37,402 nt of DNA from Actinomycetales bacterium UBA1416 (lineage in GTDB: Bacteria > Actinomycetota > Actinomycetes > Actinomycetales > Actinomycetaceae), in NCBI GenBank assembly GCA_002304945.1, contig DBPQ01000039.1, forward strand, positions 30,800 to 68,201, written 5' to 3'. The notes under the pieces are model-generated. The model had not been told where the DNA came from. It searched no databases and saw only the letters and a list, made by a program, of their open reading frames with translations. Made by a program: the position numbers and the translations under genes. The number at the start of each line of letters is the position of its first letter. Within the stretch, counting starts at the first letter, position 1. Positions 1 through 8,947 of the stretch are shown piece by piece.

Positions 1-641
1 GCGGCGTTGATGCTCGCGGCGCCGAGCGAACCGCCGGTGATGAGGATGGTGGGCGCGGTGGGGTCGAGGCCGAGTTCCCGTGCCGCCGCCGCGCGGTCGG
101 CGGTCCCGGCGGCACGCGCGGCGGCCAGTTCGGCCACGGGCCCGCGCAGCGGGAGGCCGGTGACCACGGTGCGGCCGCGGGCGGCGGTCAGCGGCGTCGA
201 GGCGAACGTGAGGGCCACGACGGCGGCCCGGCGCGCGCCGTACCGGTTGGCGAGCCCGGGACGGGCGTTCTGCTCGTGCAGGACGACGGGGACTCCCCGG
301 GCGAACGCCGCCCGGTAGGCCGGGGTGGAGACGTAGCCACCGAAGCCGACGACGACGTCGGGCCTGAACCGTTCGATGACGGCTCCCGTGGTGGTGAGGG
401 CCGCGCGCAGCCTCCCCGGGAGGGTGAGGAGCTCGGGGCTGGGGCCACGCGGCAGCCGCGCCCGCGGGATGAACGTGAGCGGGTAGCCTGCCGCGGGCAC
501 GAGTTCGGTCTCCAGGCCGGTCTCGGTGCCGAGGGCCTCGATCACGATCTCGGGATGGCGGCGGCGCAGCTCGTCGGCGGTGGCGAGCAGCGGGTTGACG
601 TGTCCGGCGGAGCCTCCGCCCGCCAGCAGGATCCTAGCCAC
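1..641 (-). CDS. murG: MurG, lipid II-forming glycosyltransferase (3' part missing)
   Basis: UDP-GlcNAc:undecaprenyl-pyrophosphoryl-MurNAc-pentapeptide GlcNAc transferase converts lipid I to lipid II at the inner face of the membrane. The GTG start at 641-639 gives VARILLAGGGSAGHVNPLLA, whose glycine-rich GGGSAGHVNP loop is the MurG N-terminal signature. Further on come VVGFGGYVSTP and HEQNARPGLAN, both typical of MurG, and the visible part ends in TGGSLGA at the start of the C-terminal UDP-GlcNAc domain. About 213 of the usual 360 or so residues are present; the frame runs off the left edge. The start overlaps the ftsW stop by 8 bases (634-641), so translation is probably coupled. Identity is very secure; the start is supported by the motif lying right at the N-terminus. 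Confidence 0.95.
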   Translation of the reverse strand, partial: MARILLAGGGSAGHVNPLLATADELRRRHPEIVIEALGTETGLETELVPAAGYPLTFIPRARLPRGPSPELLTLPGRLRAALTTTGAVIERFRPDVVVGFGGYVSTPAYRAAFARGVPVVLHEQNARPGLANRYGARRAAVVALTFASTPLTAARGRTVVTGLPLRGPVAELAAARAAGTADRAAAARELGLDPTAPTILITGGSLGAASINA

Positions 642-1893
642 GCGAACCGCCCCTCAGGCGTCCGCCAACGACCGCGAGGGAGCGGCGGACGGCGGAGGAC
701 GACACGGACAGTGCCGCGCGGGCACCGGGTTCGCTGCGCGCGAAGGCCAGCATGATGCCGAGGGCGAGCAGCGTGGAGATCATCGCGGACCCGCCCGCGG
801 AGACGAGCGGCAGCGGCAGGCCCATCACGGGCAGCAGGCCGATCACGACGCCGATGTTCACGAGCGCCTGGCCGATGATCCAGCAGGTGACCGCTGCGGT
901 GGTGACCGTGACGAAGGGGTCGGGGTGACGCCGCATCATCCGGAGGAGGCCGAAGGCGAGGACGCCGAAGAGCACGAGCACGAGGAGCGTGCCCAGCAGT
1001 CCGAGCTCCTCGCCCAGGATCGCGAAGATGAAGTCGTTGTGCGCCTCCGGCAGGTAGGCCCACTTCTCCCGGGAGGCACCCAGACCGACCCCCGTGATCC
1101 CGCCCGTGCCGAGGCCCCAGAGTCCGTGGTCGGACTGGTAGCCGGTCCCGGTCGGGTCGTCGCCGCCCATGCCGAGGAAGTGCATGATCCGGCGGACACG
1201 GGAGGGGTAGGCGACGATGAGCGCCAAAACTCCCACCACACCCACCAGCCCGCCGGCCCCGAACCACCAGACCGGCAGCCCGGCGATGAACAGCGCGCCC
1301 GCGACGAGCATGACGAGCACCAGGGCCGTCCCCATGTCGTTGCCGGCCATCACGAGACCGACGGCGGCACCCCCTCCCGCCAGCACGGGAAGGACCTGCC
1401 GCCAGTCGTCGAGGTCGACCCCGCGGCGGCCGATCATCAGCCCGAGCCAGAGGGCGAGCCCGATCTTCATGAACTCGGAGGGCTGCAGGTTCTGGCCGAG
1501 ACCGGGCACCTCGATCCAGTTGCGGTTACCGCCCACGGTCACCCCGAGGGGCGTGAAGACCAGCGCCTGGAGGATCAGGCTGCCCAGGAACGCGGGCCAG
1601 GCGAGCCCCCGGTAGGCCGCCACCGGCAACCGGGAGGCGAGCACGAGGATCGGCAGGCCGATGAGCACGAACTGGCCCTGCGAGAGGAAGTTCGCGTACG
1701 GGTTGCCGTCGTTCAGGCGGATCGAGGTGATCGTGGAGGCGGAGAGGACCATCACGACGCCGATCACGAGCAGGAGGAGGGTCGCCCCGCCGACGAGGTA
1801 GTAGGACAGTGCGCCGGGATCCGCGGTGGTGGCGATCCGCGTCGCGGGGGCGTGGAGCTGCAGCCGGCGGCGTGCCTCCTGAAGCGTCGTCAT
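634..1893 (-). CDS. ftsW: FtsW, SEDS-family septal peptidoglycan glycosyltransferase
   Basis: Polytopic membrane protein of 419 residues that polymerises lipid II at the septum together with the FtsI transpeptidase. About ten hydrophobic segments are visible, beginning near residue 33. The C-terminal SEDS signature reads IGLLPVMGLPLPLVSAGGSAM; most relatives have a P-F-[IV]-S-x-G-G-[ST] core, so the motif is intact with Ala in the variable position. The region around YLPEAHNDFIFAILGEELGLLG is the conserved large-loop motif carrying the functionally important Asp. The ATG start at 1893 overlaps the murD stop in an ATGA arrangement. Position between murD and murG separates it from the paralogous rod-shape protein RodA, which is usually outside dcw. 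Confidence 0.95.
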   Translation of the reverse strand: MTTLQEARRRLQLHAPATRIATTADPGALSYYLVGGATLLLLVIGVVMVLSASTITSIRLNDGNPYANFLSQGQFVLIGLPILVLASRLPVAAYRGLAWPAFLGSLILQALVFTPLGVTVGGNRNWIEVPGLGQNLQPSEFMKIGLALWLGLMIGRRGVDLDDWRQVLPVLAGGGAAVGLVMAGNDMGTALVLVMLVAGALFIAGLPVWWFGAGGLVGVVGVLALIVAYPSRVRRIMHFLGMGGDDPTGTGYQSDHGLWGLGTGGITGVGLGASREKWAYLPEAHNDFIFAILGEELGLLGTLLVLVLFGVLAFGLLRMMRRHPDPFVTVTTAAVTCWIIGQALVNIGVVIGLLPVMGLPLPLVSAGGSAMISTLLALGIMLAFARSEPGARAALSVSSSAVRRSLAVVGGRLRGGSRG

Positions 1894-3344
1894 CCCCGCA
1901 ACTCCTCCACTGCCCTGGCGAACGCCTCCCCCCGGTCGGCGTAGCTCCGGAACTGGTCCATCGATGCGCAGGCCGGTGCCATGAGGACGGTGTCCCCGGG
2001 CCGGGCGAGACGTGTCGCGGCCGCGACCGCGCGCCTCATCACCTCTCCATGCTCCGACGAGTCGACCTCGATCCGGGGGATCTGGGGCGCGTGTCGCTCA
2101 AGTGCGTCACGCAGCGGCTCGCGGTCGACGCCGATCAGGACGACACCGCGCACCCGATCGCGCACCGCCCGGACGAGGTCGTCGAAGCGTGCCCCCTTGG
2201 CGAGGCCGCCGGCGATCCAGACCGCGGTCCCCGGGGCGACCCCGGTCAGGGACGCCTGTGCGGCGTGCGCATTGGTCGCCTTCGAGTCGTCGACCCAGGC
2301 GACACCGCCGAGCGAGGCCACCAGCTGGATGCGGTGGTCCCCCGGGCCGTGGGCCCGCAGCCCGTCCCGCACCGCCTCGGGCGCGACGCCGTACGCCCGG
2401 GCGAGCCCGGCGGCGAACAGCGCGTCGAGGACCAGGTGCGCCGGCACCTCGCCGCCGGGGGCGAGGTGCGCGAGGTCCGCGAGCGTGGCGAGTTCGACCG
2501 CGTGCGTGTGGCGCTCGGGGATGAAGGCACGCTCGCACAGGACGCCGTCCACGACGCCGATGTCCCCCACCCCGGGAGCGCCGGTGCCCACTCCCACCGC
2601 GCGGGCGCCCTCCATGACGTCGGCGCCCTCGACCATCGCCCGCGTGCGCGGGTCCGCGACGTTGTGGAGGCAGGCGACGTGGGTCCGCTCGTACACCCGG
2701 GCCTTGTCCGCCACGTAGGCCTCGAACGAGCCGTGCCAGTCGATGTGGTCGGGGGCCACGTTGAGGCAGGCGCTCGCGAGCGGTTCGACGCTGTGCGTCG
2801 AGTGGAGCTGGAAGGAGGACAGCTCGACCGCCAGGACGTCGGCCCCTCCCTCGGCGGCCACCTGCACGATGGGGGTGCCGACGTTGCCGACGGCGGGGGC
2901 CACGAGCCCCGCAGCCTGGAGGATGCCCGCGGCCATGGTGACGGTGGTCGTCTTCCCGTTCGTGCCGGTGAGGGTCAGCCAGGGCGCATGGCCTCCGTCC
3001 GCCCGCGGTGCCTGGACCTGCCAGGCGAGTTCGACCTCGCTCCACACGGGCACGCCCGCAGCGGCTGCGGCGGCGAAGACGGGATCGTGGGCGGGCACGC
3101 CCGGCGAGACGACGACGACGTCGGGTGCCGCGGCGAGGACTGCGGCGGCCAGTGTCTCCGGCTCGGGGTGCGCGGTGAGGGCCACCCCGGGGGCCGCTGC
3201 GGCGGCTGCGGCGGCTGCCTCCCCGGACCGGTCGAAGCCGAGCGCGGTGCCGCCGAGGGTGGTGACGACGTCGACGGCCGCCCTGCCGGAGGCGCCGAGC
3301 CCCACGACGGCGACGCGCGCACCCCGGACGCCCGCGCGGCTCAC
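1890..3344 (-). CDS. murD: MurD, UDP-MurNAc-L-Ala:D-Glu ligase
   Basis: Cytoplasmic ligase adding D-glutamate to UDP-MurNAc-L-alanine; 484 residues. An N-terminal Rossmann-like domain starts with VAVVGLGASGRA (residues 11-22), the ATP P-loop TGTNGKTTT is intact (Lys131), followed by LNVAPDHIDWHGS and the C-terminal DDSKATN motif, all characteristic of MurD. The GTG start at 3344 is chosen because it makes a GTGA overlap with the mraY stop and places the Rossmann loop at the usual distance from the N-terminus; the frame stays open upstream through mraY, so longer versions are shadows. Residues 44-50 and 91-96 are alanine runs. It ends in an ATGA overlap with ftsW. Confidence 0.95.
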   Translation of the reverse strand: MSRAGVRGARVAVVGLGASGRAAVDVVTTLGGTALGFDRSGEAAAAAAAAAPGVALTAHPEPETLAAAVLAAAPDVVVVSPGVPAHDPVFAAAAAAGVPVWSEVELAWQVQAPRADGGHAPWLTLTGTNGKTTTVTMAAGILQAAGLVAPAVGNVGTPIVQVAAEGGADVLAVELSSFQLHSTHSVEPLASACLNVAPDHIDWHGSFEAYVADKARVYERTHVACLHNVADPRTRAMVEGADVMEGARAVGVGTGAPGVGDIGVVDGVLCERAFIPERHTHAVELATLADLAHLAPGGEVPAHLVLDALFAAGLARAYGVAPEAVRDGLRAHGPGDHRIQLVASLGGVAWVDDSKATNAHAAQASLTGVAPGTAVWIAGGLAKGARFDDLVRAVRDRVRGVVLIGVDREPLRDALERHAPQIPRIEVDSSEHGEVMRRAVAAATRLARPGDTVLMAPACASMDQFRSYADRGEAFARAVEELRG

Positions 3345-4423
3345 GCGGCCACCCACTCCGCGTAGAACAGGCCGACCCCGAGCGCGACGCACAGCCCCGC
3401 GATCAACCAGAAACGGATCACGATGGTGACCTCGTTCCAGCCCTTCAGCTCGAAGTGGTGGTGCAGGGGTGCCATCCGGAAGACGCGCTTGCCGGTGAGC
3501 TTGAACGAGCCGATCTGGATGACATCGCTCATGACGATGATGACGAACAGCCCGCCGAGGAGGACGGCGAGGAACTCGGTCCGGGTGAGGATGGACAGCC
3601 CGGCCACGGCACCGCCGAGGGCGAGGGAGCCGGTGTCGCCCATGAAGATCGCGGCGGGGGACGCGTTCCACCACAGGAGGCCGAAGCACGCGCCCGCCAG
3701 CGCGGCGGCCACGATGGCGAGGTCCCGGGGGTCGCGCACCTCGTAGCACCCGGCGCCCGGCTCCAGCAGGTACTGGCAGGACTGGTTGGACTGCCACATC
3801 GCGATCACGGTGTAGGCGATGAACACGAAGATGGAGGCCCCGGTGGCGAGTCCGTCGAGGCCGTCGGTGAGGTTGACCGCGTTCGACCACGCGGTGATCA
3901 GGAAGTTCGCCCAGACGATGAACAGGAGGATCCCGATCCCGATGCCCCAGTGGGCGAGGTCGATGTCCGTGTCCCGCACGATCGAGATCCGCAGTGAGGC
4001 GGGAGTGCGCAGGTTCGGGTTGGGGAACTGGGTGGCGAGCACGGCGAACGCGATGCCCACGAACGCCTGGCCGACCATCTTGCCGAGCGGGTTCAGGCCG
4101 AGGGAGCGCTGGCGGGAGATCTTGATGTAGTCGTCGAGGAAGCCGATCAGGCCGAGGCCCACGACGAGGAACAGCAGCAGGAGTCCCGAGACGTTCGGGA
4201 CCCGGCCGGTGGAGAGGTTCCCGACGAGGTAGCCGATGACCGTGGCACCGATGATCACCACGCCACCCATCGTCGGGGTGCCGCGCTTCGTGAAGTGGGC
4301 GGTGGGACCGTCCTGCCGGATGAACTGGCCGTAGTTCTTCCGCACGAGCAGGCGGATGAACAGCGGGGTGCCGAGCAGAGCGAGGATGAGGGCGACCGCG
4401 GCGGAGACGAGGATCGAGATCAT
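3341..4423 (-). CDS. mraY: MraY, phospho-MurNAc-pentapeptide translocase
   Basis: Integral membrane enzyme of 360 residues that transfers phospho-MurNAc-pentapeptide onto undecaprenyl phosphate to make lipid I. Around ten membrane segments are visible. The family motifs are complete: GPTAHFTKRGTPTMGG near the N-terminus, GFLDDYIK (Mg-binding Asp pair), NAVNLTDGLDGLATG, FMGDTGSLALGG and the histidine-rich MAPLHHHFELKGWNE. The ATG at 4423 overlaps the murF stop (ATGA); it begins MISILVSAAVALILALL, a membrane helix as in other MraY proteins, which is why longer starts are rejected. A cysteine-containing loop (SCQYLLEPGAGCYEVRDP) between two helices is an insertion I do not recognise as universal. 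Confidence 0.95.
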   Translation of the reverse strand: MISILVSAAVALILALLGTPLFIRLLVRKNYGQFIRQDGPTAHFTKRGTPTMGGVVIIGATVIGYLVGNLSTGRVPNVSGLLLLFLVVGLGLIGFLDDYIKISRQRSLGLNPLGKMVGQAFVGIAFAVLATQFPNPNLRTPASLRISIVRDTDIDLAHWGIGIGILLFIVWANFLITAWSNAVNLTDGLDGLATGASIFVFIAYTVIAMWQSNQSCQYLLEPGAGCYEVRDPRDLAIVAAALAGACFGLLWWNASPAAIFMGDTGSLALGGAVAGLSILTRTEFLAVLLGGLFVIIVMSDVIQIGSFKLTGKRVFRMAPLHHHFELKGWNEVTIVIRFWLIAGLCVALGVGLFYAEWVAA

Positions 4424-5778
4424 CGCGCACCCGCCCACTCGTCCGCGAGGCGCCACACCTGGGAGCCGTTGGAGGCCTTGAAGAGGACGACGTCTCCCGC
4501 GCGGAGTTCCGCGGTGAGGACGCGCCGCGCCTCCGCCAGGTCCGCGCACCGGCGGGTGCCGCCCGACGGCATCTCGTCGGCGGCCCGCGCGGCGATCGTC
4601 CCGACCGTCACGAGCAGGTCGATCCGGAGGTCCGCCGCCAGGCGGCCGAGGGCGGCGTGCTCCTCCTCCTCGGCGTCGCCGAGTTCGAGCATCGCGCCGA
4701 CGACGGCGACGGTCCGTCGGCCCCGGGCGATGGCCGTGAGGGACCGCAGGGCCGCCGCCATGGAGTCCGGGTTGGCGTTGTAGGCGTCGTCGACGACGGT
4801 GATGTCGTCCTCCCGGGTGGTCACCGCCATCCGGTGCGGGCTCGAGGCCGCCCGGCCCGACAGTGCGTGCGCCACGTCGCGGAGCGGAGTGCCGAGCACG
4901 TGGGCGACCGCCGCGGCGGCGAGGGCGTTGGAGACGTGGTGCTCCCCCACGAGCCCGAGGTGCACGAGCGCCGACTCCTCCCCGGCGCGCAGGACGAAGC
5001 GCGCGCGCCCCGTCTCGTCCAGCTCCACGTCGGTGGCGGTGACGTCGAGGTCGTCGGCCAACCGTCCGAAGCGGACGACGCGACCGGGCGCGACTGCCGC
5101 CATCGCGGCCACCCGGTGGTCGTCCGCGTTGAGCACGGAGACGCCGCCGGGACGCAGCCCGTGGATGATCTCGGCCTTCGCCTCGGCCACCTTCTCGATC
5201 CCGCCGAAGACTCCGAGGTGGGCGCGTGCGACGGCGAGGACGACCGAGATGTCGGGTGCGACCAGCGACGTGAGGTAGGCGATGTCCCCCGCCTTGTCCG
5301 CGCCCATCTCGAGGACGAGCTGGCGTGTCTCGCGGGTCGCGCGGAGTGCCGTCAGCGGCAGTCCGATCTCGTTGTTGAACGAGCTGCGTGTCACCACGGT
5401 GGGGTCCGGGAGGACGGCGGCGAGCAGGTCCTTGGTGGTGGTCTTCCCCACCGATCCGGTCACCGCGATGACCGTGAGGTTCTCGCGCAGGCGCGCGACG
5501 TGCTCGGCGGCGAGGACCCCCATGGCGCGCTGCACGTCGTCGACCACCACCAGCGGCCGGGCGTCGTCGAGGGGGTGGTCCACCAGTGCGGCACCGGCGC
5601 CGGCGGCCAGCGCGGCGGCGACGTGGTCGTGCCCGTCGGAGTTCTCGCCGCGGAAGGCGCAGAAGAGCCCACCGGTCACCACCGTCCGCGAGTCGATGAA
5701 CGCCTCGGGGTTGATGAGGGTGTCCTCACCGAGCACCGCGCCATCGCAGATGGCGGCGATCTCGCCCAGAGCGATCAT
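4420..5778 (-). CDS. murF: MurF, D-Ala-D-Ala-adding ligase
   Basis: UDP-MurNAc-tripeptide:D-alanyl-D-alanine ligase, 452 residues, last cytoplasmic step of precursor synthesis. The N-terminal domain has the MurE/MurF pattern DSRTVVTGGLFCAFRGENSDGHDHVAAALAAGA; the ATP loop is AVTGSVGKTTTKDLL with Lys112 present (Asn of the common GSNGKTT is Val here); then FNNEIGLPLT, VLEMGADKAGDIAYL, NADDHRV and VDDAYNANPDSM, all MurF motifs. The ATG at 5778 is preceded by AAGGA at a normal distance and overlaps the stop of the MurE-like gene (ATGA). Its intact motifs contrast sharply with the eroded motifs of that upstream neighbour. Confidence 0.95.
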   Translation of the reverse strand: MIALGEIAAICDGAVLGEDTLINPEAFIDSRTVVTGGLFCAFRGENSDGHDHVAAALAAGAGAALVDHPLDDARPLVVVDDVQRAMGVLAAEHVARLRENLTVIAVTGSVGKTTTKDLLAAVLPDPTVVTRSSFNNEIGLPLTALRATRETRQLVLEMGADKAGDIAYLTSLVAPDISVVLAVARAHLGVFGGIEKVAEAKAEIIHGLRPGGVSVLNADDHRVAAMAAVAPGRVVRFGRLADDLDVTATDVELDETGRARFVLRAGEESALVHLGLVGEHHVSNALAAAAVAHVLGTPLRDVAHALSGRAASSPHRMAVTTREDDITVVDDAYNANPDSMAAALRSLTAIARGRRTVAVVGAMLELGDAEEEEHAALGRLAADLRIDLLVTVGTIAARAADEMPSGGTRRCADLAEARRVLTAELRAGDVVLFKASNGSQVWRLADEWAGAR

Positions 5779-7157
5779 GTGAGTCCTTCCCTCGGCTCGT
5801 GTCCGCCAAGAATCGTCCCACACCCGGCCACCACCACGGTGTCCCCGGGGCGGGCTCCCTCGCGGGCGAGGCCGATCGCGTCGGCAAGCGTGTCCGCGCA
5901 CTCGACCCGCCCGGCCTCCGAGGGCGTGAAGCAGGCCCGCAGCGCGTCGCGCCCCCTCCCGGGCGAGCCCGCGAGCACGATCCGGTCCGCGCAGTCGGAC
6001 AGGGCCTGGGCCACCTGCAGCCGCCCGGTGCGTTCGACCCGCGCGTCGGCCGGGTAGACGCACCAGATCCGTCCCAGGCGCGGGAGCGAGGCGAGGACGC
6101 GCCGGAGTTCCTCGGCCGTGGTGGCACGGTCGGCGAGGACCGTGGGGAACCGGGCGAGCACCTCCATCCGGCAGGGGACGTCCACGGGGACGCCCGCGGT
6201 GAGCGGCCGCACCTCGAGGAGGGAGGCCGCCGCCACGACGGCCAGCGCGGCGTCGGCGAGGACGAGGGACCCGGGGCGCCCGACCGTCGTCGTGATCCGC
6301 TCGCTCCCCGGTCCGGTGAGGGTGAACGTGCTCGCGGCCCGGTCCGCGCCGACCGCGGTGACCCGCCACCACGCGCGATGGGCGTGCGGCGAGGTGGCGA
6401 GGGCCACGAGGACGGCATCGGGGAACTCGTCGGCGAGGTGCGCCGAGGTGTCGGAGTCGAGCAGGATGACGCGCCGGCGTGCGGAGGCGAGCAGGGACCG
6501 GACCTCGGCTGCCAGGACGGCCAGTTCCTGGGCCCGCGTGTCGTGGAGCGCCGCCACGGCGACGACGTCGGGCCGCAGCCCGATCCCCGCACCACGGTGG
6601 AGGGCGCGGGCGTCGAGACCGGCGACGGCGTCGGTCGCTCCCGGCCGCGCGGCCAGCCCTCGGTGCAGCACCGGCGGGGTGAGGTGGCCGGAGGTCACCT
6701 CGACGGCGGCCACCCCCCGGGACGTGAGGAGCCGGTGCACCATGTTCGCCGTCGTGGCGACCCCGTGGGTACCGGTGACGGCGGTCAGGCGCAGGTGCTC
6801 GGCGGGTTGGCCCCACAGGGCGGCGGCGATCGGACCCGCGAGGCGCCGTACGCCCTCCGTGACGAGGACCGGGACGCGCAGGTCACCGAGGACCGCCCTG
6901 CCGGAGTGGTCGGTGAGCACCGCGCACGCCCCTGCCCGGACCGCGCTCGGTGCGAAGGCGGCTCCGTGGAGGCGGTCCCCGGGCGCCGCGATGAAGAGGT
7001 CCCCCGGCGCGACCTCCCTGCTGTCCGACGCCACGCCTGTCGGCACCAGGCCGGCCCAGTCCGGGGCGCACTCGTTGACCGGGCCCTCGAGGATGAAGGT
7101 GCCCTTCAGCTGTCCGAGGGTGATGGCCCGGGGGGCGGCGGCTACTCGATGATCCAT
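5775..7157 (-). CDS. MurE-like protein with destroyed ATP-binding and catalytic motifs (probable pseudoenzyme)
   Basis: This 460-residue protein occupies the normal place of murE (between ftsI and murF) and still reads as a Mur ligase. Residues 44-82 (SDSREVAPGDLFIAAPG, then HGAAF and GACAVLTD) match the MurE N-terminal domain well. The P-loop at 127-136, normally VTGTNGKTTT, is VTGTHGVATT: the ATP-binding lysine is Val133 and the next Thr is Ala. The usual NLSRDHLDFHG is replaced by AALHDTRAQEL, VDYAHTP by LADRATT, GGDRDRGKRP by YPADARVERTG, and the acceptor motif D-[ND]-P-R is absent. The reading frame is nevertheless intact and ends in an ATGA overlap with murF. The start overlaps ftsI by 16 bases and lacks a clear Shine-Dalgarno site. 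I infer a non-catalytic role, or an inherited remnant, with the real murE elsewhere in the genome. Confidence 0.85.
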   Translation of the reverse strand: MDHRVAAAPRAITLGQLKGTFILEGPVNECAPDWAGLVPTGVASDSREVAPGDLFIAAPGDRLHGAAFAPSAVRAGACAVLTDHSGRAVLGDLRVPVLVTEGVRRLAGPIAAALWGQPAEHLRLTAVTGTHGVATTANMVHRLLTSRGVAAVEVTSGHLTPPVLHRGLAARPGATDAVAGLDARALHRGAGIGLRPDVVAVAALHDTRAQELAVLAAEVRSLLASARRRVILLDSDTSAHLADEFPDAVLVALATSPHAHRAWWRVTAVGADRAASTFTLTGPGSERITTTVGRPGSLVLADAALAVVAAASLLEVRPLTAGVPVDVPCRMEVLARFPTVLADRATTAEELRRVLASLPRLGRIWCVYPADARVERTGRLQVAQALSDCADRIVLAGSPGRGRDALRACFTPSEAGRVECADTLADAIGLAREGARPGDTVVVAGCGTILGGHEPREGLT

Positions 7158-8947
7158 GGGAACGTCGTGGGAGAGCCGGTGGAGGGCCTGACCCCCGCGT
7201 TGTGCAGGGCGAACTCGGCGACGTCCTTGAAGATGGGGGCGGCGATGGTCCCGCCGAAGAAGCCGGAGGTGGGCTTGTACACGACGACGGCCACGGCGTA
7301 GCGCGGCTGGTCGGCCGGGACGATCCCCACGAAGTTGGCCACCGTCGCGCTCAGGCCGCCCGCACCGTCCGCCGTCTGCGCGGTCCCGGTCTTGCCGGCC
7401 ACCCGGTAGCCGTCGATCCTGGCACGAGGAGCGGTGCCTCCCTCCTGCACCACCCCCTCCATCATGGCGATCATCGTTGCGGCGGCGTCCTCGGAGATGA
7501 CCGGGCGGCCGTCGGGCCGTTCCGGCACCGTGACGGAGCCGTCCGCGTGCTCCACCGAGTCGATGAGCGTCGGAGGGACGTACACCCCGCCGTTCCCGAG
7601 CGTGGCGACCATGGCGACGTTCTGGGCGAGCGTGACCGCGTAGCCCTGCCCGAACATCGTGGTCATGCGGGTGCGCCCGTCCCAGTCGTCGGGCTCGTGC
7701 AGGATGCCGGAGCTCTCGCCCGGCAGTTCGATACCGCTCCGGGAGCCGAACCCGAACGCCTGCATGTAGTCGTGGCGTTCGGCGTCCTCCATGAGGTTGC
7801 CGATCTGGACGGTCCCGACGTTGGAGGAGGTCGCGAGGATGCCGGCGACCGTCATCTCCTGGGTGGGGTGGCCCGGCTCGTGGTCGGAGAAGGTCTGGCC
7901 GTCGATCGTCATCCGCTCGGGGACGGTGAACGTCGTCAACGGCTCCACCACCCCGCGATCCACCGCCGCCGCGATCGTGAGCAGCTTCCCCGTCGAGCCC
8001 GGCTCGTACGGCGCCGAGACGGTGCGGGCGCCGCGTGCCCGTTCTGGCGTCGCGGTGACGTTGCCGGGGTCCACCGAACCGGAATCCGCGAAGGCGACGA
8101 GCCGCCCGGTGCCGATCTCCATGAGGGCGACGCCGGCCCATTGGGCGCCGTACCTCGCAACCGTCTCGTCCACGGCCTGCTGGGCGACATACTGGACGTC
8201 ACGGTCGATGGTGAGCCGAACGGTGTCCCCCGGCTCGCCTTCCGTCACCTCCTGGGTGCCGGTGGGGATCACTTGGCCGCCGTTGCCGATCTCGACGGTC
8301 TCCCGCCCGTTGACGCCGTGGAGCGCCTCGTCGAATCTCAGCTCCACTCCGGCGTTGCCGACGAGGTCGCTGCCGTCGCGCTTGACGAAGCCGAGGATGT
8401 TCCCTGCGGTGTTCCCATTCGGGTACAGCCGATCGGTCACCGACTCCGGTTCGATCCCCGGGATCCCGAGGGCACGGATCTCGCGCCACTCCGTGGGCGT
8501 CAGGCCCTTCGCCAGGTACACGAAGGTCGACTCGCCCACCATCTGTGCGCCCAGTTCCGCGGGGTCGCGGCCGAGGAGGGGGGCCAGCAGATCGGCTGCC
8601 GCCTCCGCTCCGGTGCCGAGGACGACCTTCTCGCCGTCGTCGTCCGTCACGATGTGGCGGAACGTGGCGACCTTCTGCTGGTTCACGCCGATGTTGTACC
8701 GCTGGACCGAGGTGGCGAGCACCTCCCCGTTGACGTCCACGATCTCGCCGCGCGCCGCCTGGATCGTGTAGGTGCGCAGCCGGGAGTCGAGTGCCTCCCC
8801 CGCGAGGCGGGGGGCCTCGAGGGCCTGGAGCTGGACGAGCCTGCCGGAGAAGACGATGAAGACTGTCAGGAGGACCACGGCGACGATGTTGCGCCGCCGG
8901 AGCGCCTGCCGGGCACGTGCGCCCGACCATCCGACACGTGAGCTCAC
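7142..8947 (-). CDS. ftsI: FtsI/PBP3-type septal D,D-transpeptidase
   Basis: Class B penicillin-binding protein of 601 residues that cross-links septal peptidoglycan with FtsW. A short arginine-rich cytoplasmic stretch is followed by one membrane anchor (about 20-36) and a pedestal domain that opens with RGEIVDVNGEVLATS. The transpeptidase motifs are all present: PGSTGK with catalytic Ser318 and Lys321, SSN at 374-376, and KTGTAQ at 519-524. The GTG start at 8947 makes a GTGA overlap with the ftsL stop. The last 16 bases overlap the MurE-like gene. No PASTA repeats are present, consistent with FtsI rather than an actinobacterial bifunctional PBP. Confidence 0.95.
   Translation of the reverse strand: MSSRVGWSGARARQALRRRNIVAVVLLTVFIVFSGRLVQLQALEAPRLAGEALDSRLRTYTIQAARGEIVDVNGEVLATSVQRYNIGVNQQKVATFRHIVTDDDGEKVVLGTGAEAAADLLAPLLGRDPAELGAQMVGESTFVYLAKGLTPTEWREIRALGIPGIEPESVTDRLYPNGNTAGNILGFVKRDGSDLVGNAGVELRFDEALHGVNGRETVEIGNGGQVIPTGTQEVTEGEPGDTVRLTIDRDVQYVAQQAVDETVARYGAQWAGVALMEIGTGRLVAFADSGSVDPGNVTATPERARGARTVSAPYEPGSTGKLLTIAAAVDRGVVEPLTTFTVPERMTIDGQTFSDHEPGHPTQEMTVAGILATSSNVGTVQIGNLMEDAERHDYMQAFGFGSRSGIELPGESSGILHEPDDWDGRTRMTTMFGQGYAVTLAQNVAMVATLGNGGVYVPPTLIDSVEHADGSVTVPERPDGRPVISEDAAATMIAMMEGVVQEGGTAPRARIDGYRVAGKTGTAQTADGAGGLSATVANFVGIVPADQPRYAVAVVVYKPTSGFFGGTIAAPIFKDVAEFALHNAGVRPSTGSPTTFPWIIE

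Noticed and set aside
526..3365. Long open frames on the plus strand opposite ftsW, murD and mraY
   Set aside because: They are rich in Arg, Gly, Pro, Ala and His without recognisable domains and mirror conserved genes; a consequence of very high G+C. The same holds for long antisense frames over the helicase, serA/reductase, fhs and DinG genes.
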